Source: Sphingobacterium sp. SGG-5
GTDB taxonomy: Bacteria > Bacteroidota > Bacteroidia > Sphingobacteriales > Sphingobacteriaceae
Direction of reading: 5' to 3'
DNA length: 64,000 bases
Assembly (NCBI RefSeq): GCF_011043525.1
Contig: NZ_JAAKGO010000003.1
Span: forward strand, 186,001-250,000
A model generated the notes under the pieces. That model did not search any database. It had not been told where the DNA came from and saw only the letters and a list, made by a program, of their open reading frames with translations. Shown in pieces: positions 37,673 to 46,384 of this stretch. Numbering within the stretch: position 1 is the stretch's first letter; the number at the start of each line of letters is the position of its first letter. A program made the position numbers and the translations under genes.

Positions 37673-38233
37673 TTGGATACGCTATATACAGATAAAGAAC
37701 TGATTCAGTTGCTGAAGCTCGGCAATAAATCCGCTTTGGATGAAATCTACAAGCGGTTTCATGGCGTACTCTATAGCCATGCTTATCGCCGGTTGCCGGA
37801 TAGAGAAGAAGTACGGGATATTCTTCAGGAAATTTTTATCTACCTATGGAATAACAGAAAAACAGTGGAAATTTCGAATCTGTCGGCTTATCTGTACACA
37901 TCCGTACGAAGCCGTATACTGAATGCATACCGAAATAAGAAAGTGAGAGAGCGGTATACACAATCCTTGCAGGACTTTATCAATAGCGGAGCGGATACTG
38001 TTGAAGAGCACATTCGGGAGAAAGAGCTTGTTGCTTTGGTAGAACAGGAAGTTTCCGCTTTGCCACCTCAGATGCGCTTGATTTTCGAGATGAGCCGCTT
38101 TCAGGATAAGAGCCACAAAGAAATCGCCGAAGAGCTGAATATAAGCCCGCAAACGGTGCGTACACAAGTCCGTAATGCCCTTCGGGTATTACGGCTGAAG
38201 TTAGGAGCCAGTATTTTTACGTTGTTTTTTTGA
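37673..38233 (+). CDS. Orphan ECF RNA polymerase sigma factor
   Basis: A 186-residue ECF sigma factor. Region 2 is seen in RFHGVLYSHAYRRLPDREEVRDILQEIFIYLW and region 4 in LPPQMRLIFEMSRFQDKSHKEIAEELNISPQTVRTQV. The start is TTG 37673: an in-frame stop lies at 37658-37660 and no ATG occurs before the conserved N-terminus. No fecR gene follows; the next gene is murI on the opposite strand. It shares its promoter architecture with the glycan locus, so it is probably induced together with it. Whether it drives part of that locus or a distant target is unknown. Confidence 0.9.
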   Translation: MDTLYTDKELIQLLKLGNKSALDEIYKRFHGVLYSHAYRRLPDREEVRDILQEIFIYLWNNRKTVEISNLSAYLYTSVRSRILNAYRNKKVRERYTQSLQDFINSGADTVEEHIREKELVALVEQEVSALPPQMRLIFEMSRFQDKSHKEIAEELNISPQTVRTQVRNALRVLRLKLGASIFTLFF

Positions 38234-38459
38234 GTGTTAACTTATTTTTTGTTCATCATTTACAAAAATTGAGACAATAGCCACGCTTGTATATGTTTGA
38301 TCCCGTCTTTTTGTGGTTCGTGTAATTCTCGCGCAAAAAACCTAGCTGAGGCACATGTCCATCCCAAAAATTATACCGTCTAAGCGAATCGAATTTTTCG
38401 TCCATACTCGAAACTTTTGCTATAAAACATATACATAGATGCCAGCAAAATGGAACCTC

Positions 38460-39275
38460 TTACACCTTAATATGCGAAGCCTTGACCTTCCTCTCGAAAA
38501 AAACCTCTGCTTTCTCCTCAAAATCCCTTGGATCGTCGGTGGTGTAAAACTGGAGCTGTCCTTCTTTGGAGCAGTTACTTTCGACTTCGGGATGACGTTG
38601 CAGGTAGTCTGCCAAGCTATTAGCGACCAGTGCTCCTTGGGCAAGCACTTTTATGCCTTTTGGTACATACTTTTCAATGATTGGTAGAAGTAAAGGGTAG
38701 TGGGTACACGCTAATACGATGCTGTCAATATCGGGCGACTGTGCCAGTAGGCGTTCAATATCACTTTTGACAAAATAATGTGCGCCCTCACTGTGGATAT
38801 CATTATTTTCCACCAAAGGTACCCAAAAGGGACAAGCCTGTTGGTATACGGCTATCTCCGGATGAAACTTGTTGATTTCGATGGGATAGGAATTGGAACG
38901 TACTGTCCCCTCCGTGGCCAGAATACCTATGTTGTTGGTATGCGTGTAATGTTCAACACGTTCGGTCGTCGGACGGATAACACCCAACACCTTCTTTCCT
39001 GCTGGGAGATCGTGTTGCTGGATGGTGCGTAAGGCCTTTGCCGAAGCGGTGTTGCAGGCTAAAATAACGAGATTACATCCCAAGTCAAAGAGTTTGAATA
39101 CGCATTCTTTCGTGAAGGTATAAACAGCTTCAAAGGACCGGGTTCCGTAGGGTACGCGGGCATTGTCTCCTAGATAAATGTAGTCATATTGCGGTAACGC
39201 CTGATGTATTTCCTTGAAGACTGTCAGGCCACCATAACCCGAATCAAATATACCTATAGGCCCTTTGCTATTCAT
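38460..39275 (-). CDS. murI: Glutamate racemase
   Basis: A 271-residue cytoplasmic enzyme that makes D-glutamate for peptidoglycan. It starts with PIGIFDSGYGGLTVFKEI; the two catalytic cysteines are Cys74 (LACNTASAKAL) and Cys190 (LACTHYPLLLPII). LGDNARVPYGTRS is also typical. The length is normal for the family. It is convergent with the orphan ECF sigma gene and divergent from the helicase gene. The 226 bp between 38234 and 38459 contain no gene I can support. Confidence 0.96.
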   Translation of the reverse strand: MNSKGPIGIFDSGYGGLTVFKEIHQALPQYDYIYLGDNARVPYGTRSFEAVYTFTKECVFKLFDLGCNLVILACNTASAKALRTIQQHDLPAGKKVLGVIRPTTERVEHYTHTNNIGILATEGTVRSNSYPIEINKFHPEIAVYQQACPFWVPLVENNDIHSEGAHYFVKSDIERLLAQSPDIDSIVLACTHYPLLLPIIEKYVPKGIKVLAQGALVANSLADYLQRHPEVESNCSKEGQLQFYTTDDPRDFEEKAEVFFERKVKASHIKV

Positions 39276-39306
39276 TGCGATGTGCGCTTAATCTCACGCA
39301 AAGATA

Positions 39307-39336
39307 TTGCATTTCCTTGTATATTTTGTATCTTTA
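39307..39336 (+). promoter_or_regulatory. Bacteroidota-type promoter of the UvrD/PcrA helicase gene
   Basis: TTG (39307-39309), 19 bp, then TATCTTTA (39329-39336), which differs from the TAnnTTTG consensus only at the last base. It lies 35 bp before the TTG start codon of the helicase gene. Confidence 0.6.
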
Positions 39337-39371
39337 CGGTTTATTTTCTAACGGATAAAAACAAGATTACT

Positions 39372-41639
39372 TTGGATTATTTAGCAGGATTAAACCCCTC
39401 ACAACGTGCTGCAGTAGAGCAGACCGAAGGTCCTGTCATGATTGTGGCCGGTGCGGGTTCGGGGAAGACGAGGGTGATTACATACCGGGTAGCCCACCTG
39501 ATACAAAAAGGGGTAGACCCCTTCCGTATACTGGTGCTTACGTTTACAAATAAGGCGGCAAAGGAAATGCGGGAACGCATTATGAAGGTAGTGGGTGGTG
39601 AAGCCAAAAATATCTGGATGGGGACATTTCACTCTGTTTTCGCCCGTATTCTTCGGGTAGAGGCGGAACTGATCGGGTATCCCCGGAATTTTACCATATA
39701 CGATACGGACGATAGCAAGAGCCTATTGCGAACTATATTGAAAGAGTTAAACTTGGATGATAAGTTATATAATGTCAACCATGTCTTTGGACGCATATCG
39801 GCGGCAAAGAATAACCTGATATCGCCGCAGGAATATAATAAGAATGATGCCCTCTTGGCGGAGGATAGGGAAAATGGACGGAGCATGCTCGGACAGATCT
39901 ATATGACATATGCACAGCGCTGCTACCGGGCAGGGGCGATGGATTTTGATGACCTCTTGTTTAAAACCAACGTGCTGTTGAATAAGTATCCCGAAACACT
40001 TTACAAATATCAACAGCAGTTCAGATACCTGATGGTGGATGAGTATCAGGATACCAACTTTTCCCAATACCTGATCGTAAAACGTCTGGCAGCAGTCAAT
40101 GAGAATATCTGTGTGGTGGGGGATGATGCGCAAAGTATTTATGCCTTCCGCGGAGCCAATATCCAGAATATACTGAACTTCCAAAAAGATTATCCGGATG
40201 TCAAGGTCTTCAAATTGGAACAGAACTACCGCTCGACGAAAACAATCGTAAAGGCAGCAAATAGCATTATCGCGAATAACAAAAATCAATTGGAGAAAAA
40301 TGTATTTTCGGATAATGAGGATGGAGAAAAGATTAAGGTAGCCCGTGCTTTCTCGGACAATGAGGAAGGCAAGATTATTGCGGAAGAAATCGTTCAGGAG
40401 AAATCATTAAAAAGTCTGAAATATAAAGACTTTGCTATATTGTATCGGACGAATGCACAGTCCCGTGCTATGGAGGAATCCTTGCGTAAACTGGGCGTGC
40501 CGTACAAAATCTACGGTGGCACGTCGTTCTACCAACGGAAGGAGATTAAAGACCTTATTGCGTATTTCCGTCTGACCTACAACCCCAATGATGAAGAGGC
40601 GTTGAAGCGGGTAATCAACTACCCCCGGCGGGGAATAGGAGATACCACAGTGGAGAAGATTATTGTAGCAGCAGATCAGAAGCAGGTACGGTTATGGGAT
40701 GTCGTGGCGAATGCTCAGCTGTTTTTGGATGGTCGTAGTGCGGCTGCGGTGGCAGGTTTTGCCTTGATGATACAGAGCTTTCAGGCGATGGGTAACAGCC
40801 ATAATGCTTTTGATACGGCCATGCATATTGCACAACATTCCGGGATTTTGAAAAATCTCTACGAAGATAAATCAGTCGAAGGGCTGAGCCGTTATGAGAA
40901 TATCCAGGAGTTGCTGAACGGTATTAAGGAGTTCTCCGAGCGGGAGGATATCGAAGAGCATAGTCTGGATGTTTTTTTGCAAGATGTAGCGCTGTTGACG
41001 AATGATGATAACGATAAGAATCCGGATGCCGATACAGTGTCTCTTATGACGATACATTCGTCCAAAGGACTGGAATTTCCGCATGTTTTTATTGTCGGAC
41101 TGGAGGAGAATCTATTTCCTTCACAGCTCTCGCTGAACTCCCGCTCGGACCTGGAAGAGGAGCGGAGGTTGTTTTATGTGGCTGTAACCCGAGCGGAAAA
41201 GAAGTTACACCTATCGTATGCGACGTCGCGATACCGCTGGGGGACACTGAATAACTGTGAGCCCAGCCGCTTTTTGGATGAATTGAATCCGGCTTGTCTG
41301 GAGTTGGATTTTAAGTCGAGGATGCCGGTCCAGGAGGAACAGGGTTTCGGTACGGAGCGGATAGCCTGGCAGCAGAAAGATATGTTCTCCAAGCCTAAAC
41401 CTAAGGTACGGAAGACGACATCTATTTTACCGAAAGCACACACGCCTTCGGCGGGGTTTGCGCCTTCGGATACCAGTGGCCTGGCTGTGGGTATGGAAGT
41501 CGAACACGAACGCTTCGGTTATGGGGAAGTAGTGGAACTGGAAGGTAATAAACAGGATATTAAAGCAACAATTCTTTTCAAAGAGTTGGGACAGAAACAA
41601 TTGTTGCTTAAATTTGCCAAATTAAGAATTGTACAGTAA
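39372..41639 (+). CDS. uvrD: UvrD/PcrA-type superfamily 1 DNA helicase
   Basis: About 755 residues. Walker A is GAGSGKTR (27-34), motif II is VDEYQDTNFSQY, followed by VGDDAQSIYAFRGANI, LEQNYRSTKTI and VSLMTIHSSKGLEFPHVF, all in UvrD/PcrA order. The C-terminus carries the small basic PcrA-like tail domain (GMEVEHERFGYGEVVELEG). I chose TTG 39372 as start because the protein then begins MDYLAGLNPSQ, as in relatives. The ATG at 39204 would add 56 unrelated residues and overlap murI. It unwinds DNA in repair and in clearing replication forks. Confidence 0.95.
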   Translation: MDYLAGLNPSQRAAVEQTEGPVMIVAGAGSGKTRVITYRVAHLIQKGVDPFRILVLTFTNKAAKEMRERIMKVVGGEAKNIWMGTFHSVFARILRVEAELIGYPRNFTIYDTDDSKSLLRTILKELNLDDKLYNVNHVFGRISAAKNNLISPQEYNKNDALLAEDRENGRSMLGQIYMTYAQRCYRAGAMDFDDLLFKTNVLLNKYPETLYKYQQQFRYLMVDEYQDTNFSQYLIVKRLAAVNENICVVGDDAQSIYAFRGANIQNILNFQKDYPDVKVFKLEQNYRSTKTIVKAANSIIANNKNQLEKNVFSDNEDGEKIKVARAFSDNEEGKIIAEEIVQEKSLKSLKYKDFAILYRTNAQSRAMEESLRKLGVPYKIYGGTSFYQRKEIKDLIAYFRLTYNPNDEEALKRVINYPRRGIGDTTVEKIIVAADQKQVRLWDVVANAQLFLDGRSAAAVAGFALMIQSFQAMGNSHNAFDTAMHIAQHSGILKNLYEDKSVEGLSRYENIQELLNGIKEFSEREDIEEHSLDVFLQDVALLTNDDNDKNPDADTVSLMTIHSSKGLEFPHVFIVGLEENLFPSQLSLNSRSDLEEERRLFYVAVTRAEKKLHLSYATSRYRWGTLNNCEPSRFLDELNPACLELDFKSRMPVQEEQGFGTERIAWQQKDMFSKPKPKVRKTTSILPKAHTPSAGFAPSDTSGLAVGMEVEHERFGYGEVVELEGNKQDIKATILFKELGQKQLLLKFAKLRIVQ

Positions 41640-41727
41640 TCACACTAAACTTTAACTATATTGTACACAATAACAATAGAATATCAATCTAACAATACAA
41701 AGAGACGGTTTATAACGTCATAAACAC

Positions 41728-42438
41728 ATGCATATGAATTTTGACTATAATAGTACCCGACCTCAGCTTATTTTGGCGGAGTACGGAAGAAACGTGCAGA
41801 ATATGGTGGACTATATTTGCACAGTGCCTTCAAAAGAGGAAAGAAACAGACTGGCACAGGTCGTTATCGATATGATGGGGGTCCTGAACCCACATTTACG
41901 GGATGTGTCGGATTTTAAACATAAGTTGTGGGATCACCTCTACATCATTTCGGATTTTAAGATTGATGTCGATTCGCCATTTCCGGTACCGACGAAAGAA
42001 GAAATCCGACATAAACCCGAACCGATTGCTTATCCGCAAAATCGTATTCGTTTTAAACACTATGGACATGTCGTCGAACGGATGATCCAAAAAGCACTTG
42101 GAATGGGTCAGGAAGAACATCGGACTAAAATGGCGATTGCTATTGCGAATTTTATGAAGATGGCGTATCTCACATGGAATAAGGATTCGGTCAATGATCT
42201 GCAGATTATCCACGACCTGTCCGATTTGTCGGGGGGAGTATTGCGGTTGCCGGAAGATACGGTGCTGACGAAACTGGATTTTAAGACACCTCCTCCGGGA
42301 AGCCGTGTGAAAAGTCAGAGTGTAGCCAGTAGCAATCATAAAAACGGAGGCAAAAAGCAGCATGGGGGACCTGGCAAGAAGAAACCGTCGTTTTCCAATG
42401 GCAAAAAAAGCTATCAACACAGTAATTATAAGAAATAG
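41728..42438 (+). CDS. DUF4290-family protein
   Basis: A 236-residue cytoplasmic protein of unknown function, recognised as DUF4290 from MNFDYNSTRPQLILAEYGRN, LAQVVIDMMGVLNPHLRDV and HKLWDHLYIISDF. The last 45 residues are a low-complexity basic tail rich in Lys, Gly, Ser and Asn. It is followed after 30 bp by murA, a neighbourhood commonly kept in Bacteroidota, which hints at a link to cell-wall synthesis. The second ATG at 41734 is an equally good start. Confidence 0.88.
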   Translation: MHMNFDYNSTRPQLILAEYGRNVQNMVDYICTVPSKEERNRLAQVVIDMMGVLNPHLRDVSDFKHKLWDHLYIISDFKIDVDSPFPVPTKEEIRHKPEPIAYPQNRIRFKHYGHVVERMIQKALGMGQEEHRTKMAIAIANFMKMAYLTWNKDSVNDLQIIHDLSDLSGGVLRLPEDTVLTKLDFKTPPPGSRVKSQSVASSNHKNGGKKQHGGPGKKKPSFSNGKKSYQHSNYKK

Positions 42439-42468
42439 GGACGCAGCAGCTAATACGTATACATATAT

Positions 42469-43794
42469 ATGAACGCATTCGAGATTCAAGGCGGAAAACC
42501 GTTGAAAGGTGAAATTATTCCTCAGGGAGCAAAAAATGAGGCGTTGCAGATATTATCTGCGGTATTGCTTACCGATCAGAAAATGACGATCAGCAATGTT
42601 CCCGATATTAAGGATGTGAATAATCTGATCGATCTTTTACGTTCATTGGGTGTGAAGGTAAGTCGTATCAGTCCGGATACGTACGAGTTTGAAGCGGCTT
42701 CTATCCGTCTGGATTATTTTACCTCGGAGGAGTTTAAACAGAAGGGGAGTGGACTGCGCGGTTCGATCATGATTGTAGGTCCTTTATTGGCCCGCTTCGG
42801 GAAAGCAGCGATACCGAAACCAGGAGGGGATAAAATTGGCCGTCGTCGGTTGGATACGCATTTTCTGGGATTTGAAAAGCTGGGAGCGAAGTTTGTATAT
42901 AATGCGGAAAAGCATTTTTTTGACATCGATGCACATGCTTTGAAAGGGGCTTACATCTTGTTGGATGAGGCTTCGGTGACGGGGACGGCTAATATCGTCA
43001 TGGCTGCCGTCTTGGCAAAAGGTGTCACGACAATTTATAATGCGGCGTGTGAGCCCTATTTGCAACAGCTGTGTAAGATGCTGAACCGCATGGGCGCTAA
43101 AATATCGGGTATTGGCTCAAATTTGCTGACGATCGAAGGTGTGGATAAGCTAGGCGGTACGACGCATCGAATGTTGCCCGACATGATCGAAATAGGTTCC
43201 TTTATCGGCTTAGCTGCTATGACAGGTTCCGAAATTACAATCAAGGATGTATGCTATGCCGAACTGGGTATTATCCCTTCTGTATTTGCCCGTCTGGGTA
43301 TCAAAATGGAATTAAGGGGGGATGATATTTTTATTCCAGCACAGGATTCGTACGAGATCGACACGTTTATCGATGGGTCTATTCTAACCGTATCGGATGC
43401 GCCATGGCCCGGATTTACACCCGATTTATTGAGCATTGTATTAGTAACGGCCATTCAAGCAAAGGGAAATGTACTTATTCATCAAAAGATGTTTGAAAGC
43501 CGTTTGTTTTTTGTCGATAAGTTGATCGATATGGGTGCACAGATTATTTTGTGCGATCCGCACAGAGCAACCGTTATTGGTCTGAACAAGCAGACCCAGC
43601 TACGTGGGATACAGATGTCCTCGCCCGATATACGGGCAGGAGTTTCCTTGCTTATCGCCGCATTATCAGCGCAGGGAAGATCGACCATCCTCAACATTGA
43701 GCAAATTGAACGTGGTTATCAGCACATTGAAGAACGTTTAAAAGCACTGGGAGCAGATATAAGAAGGGTGGATGCCCAACCTACAGGTCACTGA
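42469..43794 (+). CDS. murA: UDP-N-acetylglucosamine 1-carboxyvinyltransferase
   Basis: 441 residues. MurA transfers enolpyruvate from PEP to UDP-GlcNAc, the first committed step of peptidoglycan synthesis. Lys22 in QGAKNEAL and the repeated inside-out barrel motifs (LRGSIMIVGPLLARFG, SPDIRAGVSLLIAAL) are present. At the position of the usual active-site cysteine (PGGC in E. coli, Cys115) this protein has Asp121 (PGGDKIGRRRLDTH). Asp at this site is known to keep activity and to prevent fosfomycin alkylation. It follows the DUF4290 gene closely. Confidence 0.96.
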   Translation: MNAFEIQGGKPLKGEIIPQGAKNEALQILSAVLLTDQKMTISNVPDIKDVNNLIDLLRSLGVKVSRISPDTYEFEAASIRLDYFTSEEFKQKGSGLRGSIMIVGPLLARFGKAAIPKPGGDKIGRRRLDTHFLGFEKLGAKFVYNAEKHFFDIDAHALKGAYILLDEASVTGTANIVMAAVLAKGVTTIYNAACEPYLQQLCKMLNRMGAKISGIGSNLLTIEGVDKLGGTTHRMLPDMIEIGSFIGLAAMTGSEITIKDVCYAELGIIPSVFARLGIKMELRGDDIFIPAQDSYEIDTFIDGSILTVSDAPWPGFTPDLLSIVLVTAIQAKGNVLIHQKMFESRLFFVDKLIDMGAQIILCDPHRATVIGLNKQTQLRGIQMSSPDIRAGVSLLIAALSAQGRSTILNIEQIERGYQHIEERLKALGADIRRVDAQPTGH

Positions 43795-43907
43795 TCGGGA
43801 TTGTCGGGGAAATGTTAATAAATCAAAAATGTACTTTTTTCTTAAATAATTTTGCCTTATTTTGCAGATTAAAGTTTAAACATATATTTTAACGTAGAAC
43901 ATTAAAC

Positions 43908-44540
43908 ATGAAAAAACTTATTTTATTCTCTGCTGCGGCAATGATGATCTTAGCTTCTTGTGTGGGCAATCCCGAAGGAAAGAAAGCTGAAACAGCGGAT
44001 TCGGTCGAAACTACGGATGCCGTAGTCGGTGCTGAATATACGGTAGACGCTGCACAATCTAAAGTGGAATGGACAGGAACGAAAGTTACCGGCCAACATG
44101 AAGGTACCGTAGCTATAAAAAGCGGTTCGATCCATGTAGACAATGGTGTAGTCACAGGCGGAAACTTTGTATTGGATATGAACAGCATCGGTTCGACAGA
44201 TTTGCAAGGGGAATATAAAGATAAACTAGATGGACATTTGAAATCAGATGACTTTTTCGGTGTGGAAACCTATCCAGAAGCTGTATTTACCATTACAGGT
44301 GTAACACCAAGTGTGGACAATGCTGGTGTTATTCAGGTTTCGGGCAATCTGACGATTAAAGATATTTCGAAGAATATCACGTTTGATGCTACAGTTGATG
44401 AGCTTACAGACACGACGGTGAAAGCTACGGCAGATTTCAATATCGCTAGAGGTGACTGGGGTGTAAACTACGAAGGTAAGCAGGATGATCTGATTTCGAA
44501 GGAAATTAACTTTAATGTGAGCTTGGTAGCTACTAAATAA
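43908..44540 (+). CDS. YceI-family lipoprotein
   Basis: A 210-residue protein with lipobox ILASC, then a YceI lipocalin-like beta-barrel: AAQSKVEWTGTKVTGQHEGTVAIK at the front, GHLKSDDFFGVETYPEAVFTIT in the middle and GVNYEGKQDDLISKEINFNVSLVA at the end. YceI proteins bind isoprenoid-type lipids in the periplasm; the physiological role is poorly defined. It stands alone, with a bidirectional terminator after it. Confidence 0.92.
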   Translation: MKKLILFSAAAMMILASCVGNPEGKKAETADSVETTDAVVGAEYTVDAAQSKVEWTGTKVTGQHEGTVAIKSGSIHVDNGVVTGGNFVLDMNSIGSTDLQGEYKDKLDGHLKSDDFFGVETYPEAVFTITGVTPSVDNAGVIQVSGNLTIKDISKNITFDATVDELTDTTVKATADFNIARGDWGVNYEGKQDDLISKEINFNVSLVATK

Positions 44541-44570
44541 AGTTGTGCATAACGCACAATTCTACAAATA

Positions 44571-44605
44571 AAAAAAAGCTGTATCGCCTCGATACAGCTT
44601 TTTTT
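44571..44605. terminator. Bidirectional intrinsic terminator
   Basis: A perfect 16-bp inverted repeat (44571-44586 and 44590-44605; core GCTGTATCG, loop CCT, CGATACAGC) flanked by A-run and T-run, so it works on both strands. It lies between the convergent YceI and DUF3078 genes. Confidence 0.94.
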
Positions 44606-44627
44606 GTAGGAATAAAATAATACGGTT

Positions 44628-45515
44628 TTAAAACTTATAGGTTACGCCTGCACCCAGAATTTGCTTCACCTGAAGCTTTGGACTGCTGCTGACCTCTACA
44701 CCGTTTTCAATCGTCGGTATTTTTGTGTTATCATCGTAGACGAGCTGTACACCTGCATTAACAGTAATGAACTCATTGACTTTCATAAATAGATTGGCGG
44801 TATAGTCGATGTCTACATTCTGTGGATTATCCAGGTAGTTGGAATATAACCGTAAAATATTTTCGAAAGACACATTTTCTACGATTGGTGTTTTATAGTA
44901 GGCATCCAATGAAGCACCGAATTCGGTTCTCGATTTTTTGCCGTCATCTAAACCGTACAGGGTTTCATCGATATCGGGATTGGTGACAAAGATGAATCGT
45001 GCAGCTGCAGGGGATAAGTTGATCTTGAAGTTGTCGGATTCTTTAAATGCAATACCGGGGCCCAGGCTAAGATAGGCCGGCGCAAATCCCGAAGATGTCA
45101 ATGTTCCGTTACCATCGCCGTCGTACTTGTAGCCCGGGGTAAATTGGGTGTTGAAATTAAGAAAAAAGGTGTAAAGCCATTTCTTATCCATTTCATAGCC
45201 CAAAAGAGAGTTGTAAGCAAAACGATCATCGTTTTTACGCCAGTCTGTCTCTTTCTGAAAGGTTTGTCCATAGGCTGCCAATACTTTATTGTCCCAATTC
45301 CATTTGTCTTTTTTGTAATTGAAATCATAGTTGAAGATCAGATTGCCGGCAAATGAATTAACGCCACCTGCAGCCCAGTTTGTAAACGAACTTTGGTTGA
45401 TCAGAAAGGTATTTTCTCCTGTTATTATCCAGTTTTTTGTGGTGTCCTCTTGAGCTGTTGTCGAAGCCACCGCCAGACACAGCGCAGAAAAAGTAATTAA
45501 TAGTTGTTTTTTCAT
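44628..45515 (-). CDS. DUF3078 outer-membrane beta-barrel-like protein
   Basis: 295 residues with a signal peptide ending ASTTAQ. The mature part starts with NWIITGENTFLINQSSFTNWAAGGVNSFAGNL, a pattern I associate with DUF3078 of Bacteroidota, and continues as alternating beta strands ending in VKQILGAGVTYKF, with a C-terminal phenylalanine as in outer-membrane barrels. The start is ATG 45515, directly before the signal peptide; the longer frame upstream overlaps rlmH. Function unknown, probably an outer-membrane protein. Confidence 0.87.
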   Translation of the reverse strand: MKKQLLITFSALCLAVASTTAQEDTTKNWIITGENTFLINQSSFTNWAAGGVNSFAGNLIFNYDFNYKKDKWNWDNKVLAAYGQTFQKETDWRKNDDRFAYNSLLGYEMDKKWLYTFFLNFNTQFTPGYKYDGDGNGTLTSSGFAPAYLSLGPGIAFKESDNFKINLSPAAARFIFVTNPDIDETLYGLDDGKKSRTEFGASLDAYYKTPIVENVSFENILRLYSNYLDNPQNVDIDYTANLFMKVNEFITVNAGVQLVYDDNTKIPTIENGVEVSSSPKLQVKQILGAGVTYKF

Positions 45516-45554
45516 GTCGCAAAAATAATAAAGTTTTTTAGCTTTACCCGTGCG

Positions 45555-46028
45555 ATGAAAATTAGTCTTATTTGTATAGGAAAAACAGACGATAAGTTTA
45601 TTCAGGAAGGAATTGATAAGTACCTGAAGCGGCTTAAGCATTATATCGGTTTTCAGCTGGTCGTATTACCGGACATCAAAAACGTGAAGAACCTTTCTGA
45701 AAGTCAGCAGAAAGAGAAAGAGGGGGAGCAGTTTTTTAAATATTTAGGCCCGTCTGATCATGTCGTGTTATTGGACGAAAGAGGGAAGTCCTTGCGGTCA
45801 GTCGAATTTGCGGGGTATATCGAACAGAAAATGCTGACGAGCGTGCAACACATTGTTTTTTTGATAGGAGGTCCATATGGTTTTTCAGCAGATGTGATCA
45901 AGAGAGCCAACGATACGCTTTCGTTGTCCAAGATGACTTTTTCGCATCAGATGGTTCGCCTCTTTTTTGTGGAGCAGGTATACCGCGCATTTACTATCTT
46001 GAAGGGGGAACCTTATCATCATGAGTAA
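45555..46028 (+). CDS. rlmH: 23S rRNA (pseudouridine1915-N3)-methyltransferase
   Basis: 157 residues, the normal RlmH size, starting MKISLICIGKTDDKF. The SPOUT-fold SAM-binding knot is seen in VVLLDERGKSLRS, LIGGPYGFS and SLSKMTFSHQMVRLFFVEQVYRA, with the conserved ending GEPYHHE. It methylates a pseudouridine in helix 69 of 23S rRNA. I chose ATG 45555; an upstream ATG would overlap the divergent DUF3078 gene. Only 39 bp separate the two starts. Confidence 0.96.
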   Translation: MKISLICIGKTDDKFIQEGIDKYLKRLKHYIGFQLVVLPDIKNVKNLSESQQKEKEGEQFFKYLGPSDHVVLLDERGKSLRSVEFAGYIEQKMLTSVQHIVFLIGGPYGFSADVIKRANDTLSLSKMTFSHQMVRLFFVEQVYRAFTILKGEPYHHE

Positions 46029-46104
46029 TTAATCTGTCCTATTTTTATTAAATTTATGAAGAATTAGCATGAATTTTGCATCATTTAGATAAAAGGAGTA
46101 CATC

Positions 46105-46236
46105 ATGGATATGAATAAATATAAACGCGATTATAAATATAAAAGTGCAGAAGGGGAGGAAAGCGGAAAGAATTTAAAGTGGTTGATTATTATCACGGCC
46201 ATCATTATTGGAATCATAGCGTATATTTTCAGGTAA
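46105..46236 (+). CDS. Small 43-residue single-pass membrane protein
   Basis: A short frame with a strong ribosome site AAAGGAG (46092-46098) six bases before its ATG, which is unusual for this genome and supports translation. The N-terminal 26 residues are charged and Lys/Tyr-rich (KYKRDYKYKSAEGEE). Residues 27-42 are a hydrophobic helix (LIIITAIIIGIIAYIF), followed by a terminal Arg and stop. It lies 76 bp after rlmH and is followed by a hairpin. It is too short for a family call; a tail-anchored inner-membrane peptide is the best description. Confidence 0.6.
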   Translation: MDMNKYKRDYKYKSAEGEESGKNLKWLIIITAIIIGIIAYIFR

Positions 46237-46240
46237 AAAA

Positions 46241-46271
46241 TTAAGGCGAATTCGGAGAGAAATCGCCTTAA
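46241..46271 (-). terminator. Terminator-like hairpin after the NUDIX gene
   Basis: TTAAGGCGA (46241-46249) and TCGCCTTAA (46263-46271) form a 9-bp stem. On the minus strand it is followed by a T-run (TTTTTT), so it most likely ends transcription of the NUDIX gene, and it may also protect the end of the small membrane-protein mRNA. Confidence 0.65.
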
Positions 46272-46384
46272 AATCACACTAACTATTAATATAAAAAGAC
46301 CTATGGAACTAGGTGCTTTTCGATCCTAAATTACATTTTTCTTTTGATATTCCAAATAATTTATGTAAAATTAGTAGCAGACAA

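Noticed and set aside
39204-39371. N-terminal extension of the helicase frame
   Set aside because: It overlaps murI on the other strand, contains the predicted promoter, and relatives begin at MDYLAGLNP.
41896-42489. 197-codon minus-strand frame over the DUF4290 gene
   Set aside because: Antisense to a conserved gene in its proper frame; no recognisable domain.
45520-45527. CAAAAATA as a minus-strand -7 element for the DUF3078 gene
   Set aside because: It lies only 5 bp before the start codon, which would leave no leader; chance match in AT-rich DNA is more likely.
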